A stretch of DNA of 30,828 bases, taken from the IMG/VR virus record IMGVR_UViG_3300025264_002059, positions 1 to 30,828 of that record; one strand, given 5' to 3'. A model generated the notes under the pieces. It was not told the origin of the DNA and did not search any database. It was given only the letters and a program-made list of their open reading frames with translations. Source of the DNA: a virus. Shown one piece after another: positions 1-6,686 of the stretch. The position numbers and the translations under genes are program-made. Positions within the stretch are counted from its first letter, which is position 1, and every line of letters starts with the position of its first letter.

Positions 1-29
1 ATGTTGGAGACAACAAGGAAACCCATAAC

Positions 30-713
30 ATGGCAATTGCTCGCCTGTTTGAAAAGATTGGTGAGCATCTACAAGCATTTTCAGTGCGTACTGATTGCTT
101 TGTCCCCGGTCCTCCTACACTGTCTGCTGTCAAGCATCATCACAACATGTTTGTCCGTTTGTGCAACTTAATTGACACAAATACAAAGCCAGATAACATG
201 GAAAGACTTGAAGCTCATCATATCACACATGAGCGTAGAGCTTTCAAGATTTATCCGATTCGTTATTTCGATGTCAAGAATGACTACTGCCGTCGATGGA
301 TCGAGCTTTGTCTTCAGGGCTTGAGTGATATGGCTCAGCTTTCTGAGAATACTTGGGCCAATGACTGGAGTGTCCAGACTGGCAAAGAGATGAAAAAGCT
401 TTTCCGTGAAGCTTACCGTCTTATGGCTGTTGAGTTGTTTAGGGTTCCCGTCATTGAAGCTCACTCAGTGTTTGATGAAGAAAACTCCTTCTATCTGACA
501 AAAGAGCATTTCGATGGTTATGATGTCAGTCATATTCCAACAATCGAGTGGATTAAGCATCCTGCTCTCGGTAGCGAATTCACAGAAGACGAACTTCGTC
601 CAATTTCAACTCCTAACGTTCCGGTGGCACCCGGTGTTGCAGAGAACGAAGGCAATACGCCCCAGCGTGAGCTAGAGCGTAGAATGCAAGGTGGCGGCGA
701 AGTAGTCAACTAG
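30..713 (+). CDS. Hypothetical protein, possibly continuing left of the window
   Basis: I do not recognise this 227-residue protein. The ATG has AAGGA 10 bases upstream, so it is a credible start, but the frame stays open to the first base of the window and the real gene could begin further left. The protein is soluble-looking, with a helical middle rich in Trp, His and Glu (about residues 60-140) and a Pro/Gly/Asn-rich tail (about 190-227) that looks disordered. No signal peptide, membrane segment or catalytic motif is visible. It is followed by a strong terminator, so it seems to be the last gene of the upstream transcription unit. A structural or assembly role is possible but is only inference from its position. 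Confidence 0.7.
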   Translation: MAIARLFEKIGEHLQAFSVRTDCFVPGPPTLSAVKHHHNMFVRLCNLIDTNTKPDNMERLEAHHITHERRAFKIYPIRYFDVKNDYCRRWIELCLQGLSDMAQLSENTWANDWSVQTGKEMKKLFREAYRLMAVELFRVPVIEAHSVFDEENSFYLTKEHFDGYDVSHIPTIEWIKHPALGSEFTEDELRPISTPNVPVAPGVAENEGNTPQRELERRMQGGGEVVN

Positions 714-731
714 CGTGTCAATTATCCAGCT

Positions 732-776
732 AGGGGGTCTGGGGTAGATAAAACAAAACCCCCTTTTTATTCTTTT
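732..776 (+). terminator. Rho-independent terminator after the first gene
   Basis: AGGGGGT (732-738) can pair with ACCCCCT (758-764). The stem is followed at once by a T-rich run (764-768, then more T to 776). The loop is about 19 bases. It lies 19 bases after the stop of the upstream gene and 24 bases before the protease gene, which fits a boundary between transcription units. It is the clearest terminator in the window. Confidence 0.75.
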
Positions 777-799
777 ACAAGACATTAAGGAAGGAATCG

Positions 800-1741
800 A
801 TGAAAAAAGCAATCTTGAGTTCTATTCTACTTCTTCTTATATTCTCCGCTCCCTTGCTAGGGAATGACAAACAGCTTTACCAACACCTACAAGATGTATC
901 TGTTACGGTAAAGTCTGGCTTCGGAGAAGGTTCTGGAGTAATTTTTACTCGAACCATTCCCATTACTAAAATTCAACCACCCGAACTAGGTAAACCTCTT
1001 ACGGTAAAGGTAAACTTCGTGTGGACAGCGGCTCATGTTGTAGATGGTCTCCGTTCCGTTAGGACAACAATCAAGGATGGGCGATCAGTAAAGATTGTTG
1101 AATTTAAAGATGCTCAAATCGTCCAAGAATTAGTCGAAGATGGCCGTCGTGTTGGTGAGTTCAAGATGGAAGCCAAGGTTATCAAATATAGCGATTCCGA
1201 AAACGGGGAAGACTTGGCCCTTCTAATGATTAGGAAGAAGGGTTTTATTGACAAGTCAGTCACCTTCTTTAAGGCTGAAGGTAAACCTGTGCCTATTGGT
1301 ACTGAATTATATCATGTAGGCTCATTATTAGGACAAACTGGCTCAAATTCGATGACGCGAGGAATTTGTTCTCAAGTTGGAAGAGTTCTTGACTTGGGGG
1401 CGGGTGGTGGTGTAATATTTGACCAGACAACCGTTACGGCTTTCCCCGGATCAAGCGGGGGTGGAGTTTTTCTCAGCGAGAGGTCTGGCAAAGATGCGGG
1501 TCAGTACGTTGGAATGCTTGTCAGAGGCGCTGGAGAAACATTCAACCTAATTGTTCCAATTCGTAGGATGCGAGCTTATGCTGAAAAAGAAGGCATCTTG
1601 TGGGCTATCGATTCAGATCATCCCGTCCCTGCCCTAAAAGAAATTACGGAGTTGTCAATTGAAGGTGGATCATCAAAGAACAAAACCGGAAAGAGTATCT
1701 TGACCAAAGATAGTGTCAAGTTTCCCACGCTACTTAAATAA
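800..1741 (+). CDS. Exported trypsin-like serine protease
   Basis: A 313-residue protein of the chymotrypsin/trypsin (S1) fold. Residues 1-21 form a classical signal peptide: two lysines, a Leu/Ile-rich core, then a small-residue cleavage region ending LLGN. The catalytic triad is visible: His79 in TAAHVVD, Asp138 in GEDLALL and Ser219 in FPGSSGGG, which replaces the usual GDSGG. The order and spacing fit HtrA/S1 relatives, but no PDZ domain follows; the last 50 or so residues are polar. The start has AAGGAAGGA just upstream. Downstream are a small membrane protein and a thioredoxin-like protein. Inference: it acts in the host envelope or outside the cell. A head-maturation protease is less likely because of the signal peptide. 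Confidence 0.87.
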   Translation: MKKAILSSILLLLIFSAPLLGNDKQLYQHLQDVSVTVKSGFGEGSGVIFTRTIPITKIQPPELGKPLTVKVNFVWTAAHVVDGLRSVRTTIKDGRSVKIVEFKDAQIVQELVEDGRRVGEFKMEAKVIKYSDSENGEDLALLMIRKKGFIDKSVTFFKAEGKPVPIGTELYHVGSLLGQTGSNSMTRGICSQVGRVLDLGAGGGVIFDQTTVTAFPGSSGGGVFLSERSGKDAGQYVGMLVRGAGETFNLIVPIRRMRAYAEKEGILWAIDSDHPVPALKEITELSIEGGSSKNKTGKSILTKDSVKFPTLLK

Positions 1742-1750
1742 AGGATAGCA

Positions 1751-1978
1751 ATGTTTAAGAAGATTTTTGATTGGTACATGGAACAAAAAATGAGTTACAT
1801 ACTGTTATCTATCTACCTTGTGGCGGCTATTACGGCGACCCTCGGTATACCGGGGCGTGAAGGATTGGTTCTTTGGGCTTGGGGCACTGGAGCAACTTTA
1901 ATACTCGGTCCTTGGATGTGGTCCCTTAATAGGATTAACAAACAAACGACAGGAAAGAATCTCTGGGACAATGGATAA
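1751..1978 (+). CDS. Small two-helix membrane protein
   Basis: A 75-residue protein with two hydrophobic stretches, about residues 14-32 and 38-58, separated by a short GIPGREG turn and flanked by basic and polar ends. AAAGGA precedes the start. The gene begins 9 bases after the protease stop and overlaps the thioredoxin-like gene by 8 bases, so the three are probably co-translated. I recognise no family. A hairpin membrane topology is inferred; a holin-like role cannot be excluded, but no endolysin is seen nearby. Confidence 0.65.
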   Translation: MFKKIFDWYMEQKMSYILLSIYLVAAITATLGIPGREGLVLWAWGTGATLILGPWMWSLNRINKQTTGKNLWDNG

Positions 1979-2282
1979 AAAAGATCTTCAGGTAGTAGTT
2001 TTTGTAACTAGCTGGTGTCCTCATTGCAAGAACATGAAAGATTCTGTGTGGACTGACCAGACCGTTCTTGAGTCGGTTAAGCCATATTTCGAAGGCATAC
2101 CAGCTATTGTCCCGGTTGATAAACCCGGAAATGAATACTTATCTCAGCAGTTTAATATTGAAGTGTTTCCAACCGTAGTCATTATGGACGAATCTCGTAA
2201 GGTACTTAGACGTGCAAAAAACATGACTAAAGAAGAAACCATAAAGTTTTTGGAAGAAACTGATAACGATGACAATCAGTAA
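1971..2282 (+). CDS. Thioredoxin-like protein
   Basis: A 103-residue single-domain thioredoxin fold. The active site is WCPHC (Trp15, Cys16, Cys19) at the end of the first strand, and the conserved cis-proline follows in VFPTVVI (Pro67). CPHC is the motif of DsbA-type oxidases and some phage thioredoxins rather than the CGPC of housekeeping thioredoxin. There is no signal peptide, so it should act in the cytoplasm unless exported otherwise. It overlaps the membrane-protein gene upstream and the epimerase gene downstream by 14 bases. It could supply electrons to the phage class II ribonucleotide reductase, which uses a C-terminal cysteine pair; that link is inference. Confidence 0.85.
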   Translation: MDKKDLQVVVFVTSWCPHCKNMKDSVWTDQTVLESVKPYFEGIPAIVPVDKPGNEYLSQQFNIEVFPTVVIMDESRKVLRRAKNMTKEETIKFLEETDNDDNQ

Positions 2283-3261
2283 ACACGATAGCGTGCTAAT
2301 TACCGGCGGAAAGGGCTTTTTGGGCCGAAGGCTTTACAGATCGCTAAATGAGGCTGGCTACAGTCGCCTCACAGCGGTAGGGGGCACTCAAGATGGTATT
2401 GATCTAGGCGAAGATGCTCACATAGGTTGGATGTTTGATATGTACCGTCCTGATGTAGTAATCCATCTTGCCGCTAGAGTGGGTGGAATCGGAGCCAACA
2501 TGAAATACCCCGGAGGTTTTCTGTATGAAAATCTTAACATGGGTATCAAGATGATCGAAGAAGCTCGCCAGTGGGAATGCAAAAAATTCATCATGACAGG
2601 AACGGTATGCTCTTATCCTAAATACTGCCCTGTCCCTTTTAAAGAAGAAGACATATGGAATGGATATCCAGAAGAAACTAATGCTCCTTATGGCATAGCA
2701 AAGAAAACGCTAATGGAAATGCTACAGGCGTACCATAGCCAGTTTGGAATGAACACTGTTAATTTAATACCTACCAACATGTATGGACCGGGAGATAATT
2801 ACGATCCTAGAGCCAGTCATGTCATACCAGCCATTATGTCTCGCGTGGCTCATGCTAAGAAAAACAACGATCCTGAGTTAGAGGTATGGGGTTCTGGTGA
2901 AGCCAGTAGAGAATTTCTATTTGTTGAAGACTGCGCAAAAGCTATCCAGCTTGCTATGGAAAATCACGATGACGATCCCTCGCCAGTCAATATAGGAACC
3001 GGTGAAGAAACTAAGATCAAAGACATGATCGAAACAATGTGTGAAATAATGGAATATGACGGAGAGCTTGTGTGGAACGATAGAAAACCTGACGGTCAGC
3101 CAAGAAGATGTCTAGACGTTACAAAAGCAAAAGAAAAATTTGGGTTCACAGCCTCTACTTCTCTCAGAAAAGGTCTAGAAATAACTGTCGAGTGGTTTAA
3201 CCGGCATATGTCCCCGTACAAGAAGACGCTAAGAGAGCTTCCCCCTACGGAAATCTACTGA
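2269..3261 (+). CDS. fcl: GDP-L-fucose synthase-like NAD(P)-dependent epimerase/reductase
   Basis: A 330-residue short-chain dehydrogenase of the extended type. The nucleotide-binding loop TGGKGFLG is at residues 12-19 and the catalytic YxxxK at Tyr141/Lys145. The region HLAARVGGIGAN (67-78) is typical of GDP-fucose synthase (Fcl/WcaG). Thr112 and Cys114 in TGTVCSYP, and His184 in SHVIPA, align with the Ser107/Cys109/His179 set of the E. coli enzyme. The expected reaction is GDP-4-keto-6-deoxymannose to GDP-L-fucose. The partner GDP-mannose 4,6-dehydratase is not in the window, so the substrate must come from the host or another phage gene. It starts the sugar cluster; its TGA overlaps the next ATG by one base. 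Confidence 0.85.
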   Translation: MTISKHDSVLITGGKGFLGRRLYRSLNEAGYSRLTAVGGTQDGIDLGEDAHIGWMFDMYRPDVVIHLAARVGGIGANMKYPGGFLYENLNMGIKMIEEARQWECKKFIMTGTVCSYPKYCPVPFKEEDIWNGYPEETNAPYGIAKKTLMEMLQAYHSQFGMNTVNLIPTNMYGPGDNYDPRASHVIPAIMSRVAHAKKNNDPELEVWGSGEASREFLFVEDCAKAIQLAMENHDDDPSPVNIGTGEETKIKDMIETMCEIMEYDGELVWNDRKPDGQPRRCLDVTKAKEKFGFTASTSLRKGLEITVEWFNRHMSPYKKTLRELPPTEIY

Positions 3262-4124
3262 TGATTACCACCCTAATTCTTTCTGAAAACAACGCTGTTA
3301 GACTTCACCTACTCTTAGAGAGTCTCCATTTAAACGGCGGTAACTTATTTGACATAACCGTTTTATACAGAGCCTCTTCCGAAAAATTTTTTGCAGGATA
3401 CGAGAAAGCGTCTACCTACTTTAACCTTAAAAATCAATACGAGCATATCTTTCCAACCAGATGGATAGAAATGAGCGACCTTCCTGTCGCAAAAAATATG
3501 ATATCATGCCTCAAGGAAGCAAGAGAATTAGTATGCATTTTTAATGATGAGAATATTTTATTCAAAAACCCACCATCTTATGATTCTATAAAAACCCTTT
3601 TTGATGAACACAATCCTCTAACCTTGTCTTTACGGTTGGGTAACAATACTATTATCCAAAATCCTTATAGTCGAGATAGATATTTTGCCGAAATCCCTTC
3701 AGAGGGTGACTTCGTTTTGGATCAGTTCTTAGTATGGGATGCCGCTGAGATAACACCGTATACAAATTTTGGTATACCATTTTCAATTAACGGACATGTT
3801 TACAAAAACGAACACTTGGCAAAGATTTTAGATCAATCGACCTCTTCCAATTTGGAAGAATTAGAATCAGAAGTCCAGCCACTTTTTTATCAAGGGTCAT
3901 CTTCTGGTTTACCTACTAAAATGTCTTGTCTCGAATATAGTGCCGTGATACATAACTCTTCGCAAAAAATTTCAGACGAAAGCGGTAGCAACTTAGGGAT
4001 TAGCTTGGAAGATCTTAATGAAAGATACCTTCAGTCACAAACCATAGACTTAGACTACATTCCTTTTGAGCATATTTCTATGCCCTTTGAACACTTTGTT
4101 CTAAGGTTCCACAATGCAAATTAG
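3261..4124 (+). CDS. Probable glycosyltransferase (GT-A-like)
   Basis: A 287-residue protein without an unambiguous family motif. The N-terminus (TTLILSENNAVRLHLLLESL) resembles the first strand and helix of family 2-type glycosyltransferases. VCIFNDENILF (residues 91-101) sits where the metal-binding DxD-type motif would be expected, with Asp96 and Glu97 as candidate ligands. The LSLRLGNN segment around residue 125 recalls hypothetical sugar-transfer proteins. There is no signal peptide or membrane helix. It overlaps the acetyltransferase gene by 11 bases and follows the GDP-fucose-synthase-like gene, which supports a role in attaching sugars to a surface or virion polymer. The assignment rests on weak sequence likeness plus context. 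Confidence 0.5.
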   Translation: MITTLILSENNAVRLHLLLESLHLNGGNLFDITVLYRASSEKFFAGYEKASTYFNLKNQYEHIFPTRWIEMSDLPVAKNMISCLKEARELVCIFNDENILFKNPPSYDSIKTLFDEHNPLTLSLRLGNNTIIQNPYSRDRYFAEIPSEGDFVLDQFLVWDAAEITPYTNFGIPFSINGHVYKNEHLAKILDQSTSSNLEELESEVQPLFYQGSSSGLPTKMSCLEYSAVIHNSSQKISDESGSNLGISLEDLNERYLQSQTIDLDYIPFEHISMPFEHFVLRFHNAN

Positions 4125-4560
4125 AAGAATAGAAAGAGATGATTTAGACGAGCACTATTTAAATCTGAGAAGCCAACTAAGCCCTCTTCCACACGATTCC
4201 TGTAATGCCAATTTTGACAAAATATGGTCAACTTTTGTTAACGATAGTAATCACCATGTTATAGTCGCAGTACAAAAAATCTATGACTCTCCGAAATACG
4301 CTAATCTCGTTGTGGGGACGGGATCGTTGTTAATTGAACGGAAATTAACTGGCACAATTGCGGGTCGCATCGAAGATGTAGTAATTTTACAGGAATACAG
4401 AAAGTGTGGCATGGGGACCGCCATAATCGATGGGCTTATCGATATAGCGACACAGGAAAAATGCTACAAAATCATTTTACACTGTTCCGACAAAAATATA
4501 CCGTTCTACAACAGGCTTGGTTTTCTTAAAGTAGACAACGGAATGAAGCTAGTACTATGA
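4114..4560 (+). CDS. GNAT acetyltransferase, resembling glucosamine-6-phosphate N-acetyltransferase (GNA1)
   Basis: A 148-residue GNAT protein, the usual length of GNA1. The acetyl-CoA-binding loop is RKCGMG (96-101). Several GNA1 landmarks are present: VGTGSLLIERK (68-78), the RIEDVV strand (85-90) before the CoA loop, CYKIILHCSDKNIPFY (117-132) and the closing FYNRLGF (131-137). GNA1 makes N-acetylglucosamine-6-phosphate from glucosamine-6-phosphate and acetyl-CoA. Bacteria normally use GlmM/GlmU instead, so a GNA1-type enzyme here is unusual. Neighbours on both sides look sugar-related. A different amino-sugar acceptor is possible. Confidence 0.8.
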   Translation: MQIRRIERDDLDEHYLNLRSQLSPLPHDSCNANFDKIWSTFVNDSNHHVIVAVQKIYDSPKYANLVVGTGSLLIERKLTGTIAGRIEDVVILQEYRKCGMGTAIIDGLIDIATQEKCYKIILHCSDKNIPFYNRLGFLKVDNGMKLVL

Positions 4561-5471
4561 AAATCATTTGCACCACGGTTGTCAGAGCAGCCTCTCAGGG
4601 CGATGTCCACGGTGGATTGTATGTTATCGATATGGATTCTGAAGAGGTTGTACATCATTTTCCTTATGCAGAAGATTTTATCAATGACAATGAACGTGGG
4701 GGAGAACGAGGGTTAAGGGGCCTAGCCGTTCTAGACGATAGGATTATTGTTGCAGATTCTTCCGGGCTAATGGAATTAGACAGAGACAATTTTAAAATTA
4801 CCAACAGGATTCAGGATGATAACATATTTAAATCAATACATGAGATATGTTTTTTCGATGGGAATCTGTGGATAACTTCGACAGCATACGATAAGATCGT
4901 TGCAATGGATCTTAATTTTAAACTGCGCGGTATTTGGGAGGTAATAGGAGAAGACGGAGAAGACCGTAAAATTTTAACCGACTTAAAGCCCAGCAATCCC
5001 ACGCCGCCTAAAACCGAAGACAAATATCACATTAACTCTATTTCCAGTAACAATGGTAGAGTAGTTTTTTCTGGATTGATTACGCATTTACACTCTGCCA
5101 CAAACATGGATGTTGTTGCTTCTATGCCCGTCATAGACAACGAAAAAAGTTTTCAGCACAACTTTTATGAATACGAAGATTTATGCCTTGTCAACCTTAC
5201 AACTTTTGGATACGTGGGAATTATCAAAAAAGACTCCCCAAAGATCAACTACGTCGCAATCCCCAAGTCCAAAAAGGTGAAATACTCTGCTGACCAGATA
5301 GCCGCTAATAACTGGAATCGTGGATTGGCTCGCAAAGACAACTATATTCTCATCGGTACTTCACCAGCCAGAATACTTTTATATAACATGGATACCGTCA
5401 GGATAGAAAAAGAAATACAGCTTGAGGAAGATGTAAGACACTGTATTCACGGATTAGAGATATTGGAGTAA
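4557..5471 (+). CDS. Beta-propeller-like protein of unknown function
   Basis: A 304-residue protein that begins in an ATGA overlap with the acetyltransferase. It contains repeated short beta-strand blocks of the kind GGLYVIDMDSEEVV, RGLAVLDDRIIVADSSGLMELD, HEICFFDGNLWITSTAYDKIVAMD and INSISSNNGRVVFSG. These are spaced about 45-60 residues apart, as in the blades of SMP-30/NHL/DUF4915-like propellers. No signal peptide or catalytic motif is evident. Proteins of this look occur with glycosyltransferases in capsule and O-antigen loci, and it closes the sugar group here. The precise role is unknown; the fold call is inference from repeat spacing. Confidence 0.6.
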   Translation: MKIICTTVVRAASQGDVHGGLYVIDMDSEEVVHHFPYAEDFINDNERGGERGLRGLAVLDDRIIVADSSGLMELDRDNFKITNRIQDDNIFKSIHEICFFDGNLWITSTAYDKIVAMDLNFKLRGIWEVIGEDGEDRKILTDLKPSNPTPPKTEDKYHINSISSNNGRVVFSGLITHLHSATNMDVVASMPVIDNEKSFQHNFYEYEDLCLVNLTTFGYVGIIKKDSPKINYVAIPKSKKVKYSADQIAANNWNRGLARKDNYILIGTSPARILLYNMDTVRIEKEIQLEEDVRHCIHGLEILE

Positions 5472-5473
5472 AG

Positions 5474-5689
5474 ATGAAACTAGATGAAAAAAAGGTAAGT
5501 AGGAGCAAGGCCGAGTTATTGAAAATTGACGACAAAACTACAGCGCTGGTTTTGCCGGAAAATTTTGACGGTCTCGAAAACGGAAACGGGTTTCGCAAAA
5601 TGATTGCATATGCGATTCATTCAAAATATATTTGGGTTCATTCAGACTTTAGGTTAAAGCATGGGAAAAACAGTAAGAAAAAAAAGTAA
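5474..5689 (+). CDS. Small hypothetical protein
   Basis: A 71-residue protein beginning 3 bases after the previous stop. It is lysine-rich at both ends, with a mixed alpha/beta-looking centre (TTALVLPENFDG, then FRKMIAYAIHSKYIWVHSDF) and a KKKK terminus. No known motif was recognised. It overlaps the start of a very basic short frame (5661-5765). It is in the same orientation and phasing as the rest of the operon, which is the main reason to accept it as a gene. Confidence 0.5.
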   Translation: MKLDEKKVSRSKAELLKIDDKTTALVLPENFDGLENGNGFRKMIAYAIHSKYIWVHSDFRLKHGKNSKKKK

Positions 5690-5765
5690 GCGAGACAAGA
5701 AGAAGCTAAAGAAGGAGCGTCGTTCAAGGAAAGAAAAACGTGAAAACGCATATAACATGGGATGA
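5661..5765 (+). CDS. Very short, highly basic protein (34 residues)
   Basis: ATG at 5661 opens a 34-residue frame beginning MGKTVRKKSKRDKKKLKKER and ending NAYNMG before TGA at 5763-5765. More than half of its residues are Lys or Arg. It overlaps the end of the previous gene by 29 bases and the start of dCMP deaminase by 26 bases. AGG at 5651-5653 could act as a weak ribosome binding site. Small basic proteins opening MGKTVR- or similar are, from memory, common in T4-related and environmental phages. It could bind nucleic acid. An A-rich stretch could also give this composition by chance. Confidence 0.4.
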   Translation: MGKTVRKKSKRDKKKLKKERRSRKEKRENAYNMG

Positions 5766-6225
5766 TTACTTCATGGGTCTGGCCTATTATGCCTCTATTA
5801 GAAGCCATGACGATCAAACCAAGGTTGGTTGTGTGATCGTTAGCGACAAGAGAGTAATTAGTATGGGCTACAATGGTTTCTGTAAAGGTGTCGATGACAG
5901 CGACCTTCCCACCGTAAGACCCAATAAATATCCGTTTATGGTTCACGCGGAGGAAAACGCTGTTAGCAACATGCTGATCAATCCTCCGTCACTAAAGCAA
6001 GTATATGTTACACACATGCCCTGCAATAGATGCGCTAAACTTCTATGGCAAAACGATATCCACGACTGGCATATCCCCGAGGGCTGCAAGGCTCACGGAT
6101 ATTCAAAAGAAGACGAAATTGTTTACCGACATCTGATAGACAACGGGCTTCAAATATCCTATGTCAACCCAGACCTGTCTTACTTGAACAGACTGACGGA
6201 TAAGGGAAAACCTTTGAGTCATTAG
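5740..6225 (+). CDS. Deoxycytidylate (dCMP) deaminase
   Basis: A 161-residue enzyme of the zinc-dependent cytidine/deoxycytidylate deaminase family, converting dCMP to dUMP for thymidylate synthesis. The zinc and proton-shuttle motif is HAEE (His69, Glu71) and the second zinc motif is PCNRC (Cys95, Cys98). The opening TWDDYFMGLAYYASIRSHD and the TKVGCVIV strand are typical of ComEB/dCMP deaminases. The start is GTG with AAGGAAA about 7 bases upstream; the next in-frame ATG (codon 12) would cut into the first helix. Its product feeds ThyX, encoded 12 kb downstream. Confidence 0.92.
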   Translation: MKTHITWDDYFMGLAYYASIRSHDDQTKVGCVIVSDKRVISMGYNGFCKGVDDSDLPTVRPNKYPFMVHAEENAVSNMLINPPSLKQVYVTHMPCNRCAKLLWQNDIHDWHIPEGCKAHGYSKEDEIVYRHLIDNGLQISYVNPDLSYLNRLTDKGKPLSH

Positions 6226-6244
6226 CTCATATTTAGTGTATAAT
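6214..6244 (+). promoter_or_regulatory. Candidate sigma-70-type promoter
   Basis: The 91 bases between the dCMP deaminase stop and the nuclease start hold TATAAT (6239-6244), a perfect -10 box, with TTGAGT (6214-6219) upstream as a 4- or 5-of-6 match to TTGACA. The 19-base spacing is longer than ideal. Just downstream are a sequence fitting the loose DnaA-box consensus (TTATTCACA, 6263-6271) and a short hairpin, CACCC (6278-6282) with GGGTG (6288-6292). The promoter would drive the nuclease, ribonucleotide reductase and following genes. Confidence 0.4.
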
Positions 6245-6316
6245 ACTACATGTCGACAAGAGTTATTCACAACGGCCCACCCCCTCTGGGTGAAGAAGAA
6301 AAGAGAGTCAACGAAG

Positions 6317-6679
6317 ATGAAGCAGCCACCGATAGGAATTACAACCAAAGGATCTGTCGTCAATGTTGTTGACGGCGATACGTTGGACGTAGAAGTAACA
6401 AGAACTATCAGAGTGAGACTTAAAGATTGTTGGTGTCCTGAAACAAGAACCAGAGATTTAGAAGAAAAGAAAAAGGGGCTAGCGGCCAAGGCTCATTTAA
6501 ATGGGCTTTTAGAAGACAGCAAAGATGTAGTTTTATTTATCCCGGCAGATTCAGACGGTGACATAAAAGACGTGTTCACTCTGAATCGAGTGCTGGGATA
6601 TATTTTTATAGATTCCGAAAATGTCTCGTCCAGAATGGTCACAGATGGACATGCAACCATAAGAAAAGAAAAAAAGTAG
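6317..6679 (+). CDS. Staphylococcal-nuclease-like (thermonuclease) protein
   Basis: With the ATG at 6317 the protein has 120 residues, a single SNase (OB-fold) domain without signal peptide. A GTG at 6236 would add 27 residues unlike the family and overlap the likely promoter, so I prefer the internal ATG. Active-site equivalents are present: VVDGDTL (Asp19, Asp21), VRLKD (Arg34, Asp37), CPET (Glu42) and NRVLGYIFID (Arg91, matching Arg87 of the Staphylococcus enzyme). The family cuts DNA and RNA with calcium. Lacking a secretion signal, it should act inside the cell, for example on host nucleic acid. It stands directly before ribonucleotide reductase, so it could supply nucleotides for reuse; this is inference. 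Confidence 0.82.
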   Translation: MKQPPIGITTKGSVVNVVDGDTLDVEVTRTIRVRLKDCWCPETRTRDLEEKKKGLAAKAHLNGLLEDSKDVVLFIPADSDGDIKDVFTLNRVLGYIFIDSENVSSRMVTDGHATIRKEKK

Positions 6680-6686
6680 GAAGAAA

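Noticed and set aside
5638-5946. 102-codon reverse-strand open frame opposite dCMP deaminase
   Set aside because: The plus strand holds a complete deaminase with both zinc motifs. The reverse frame is low-complexity near its end (Phe/Leu run) and is a shadow.
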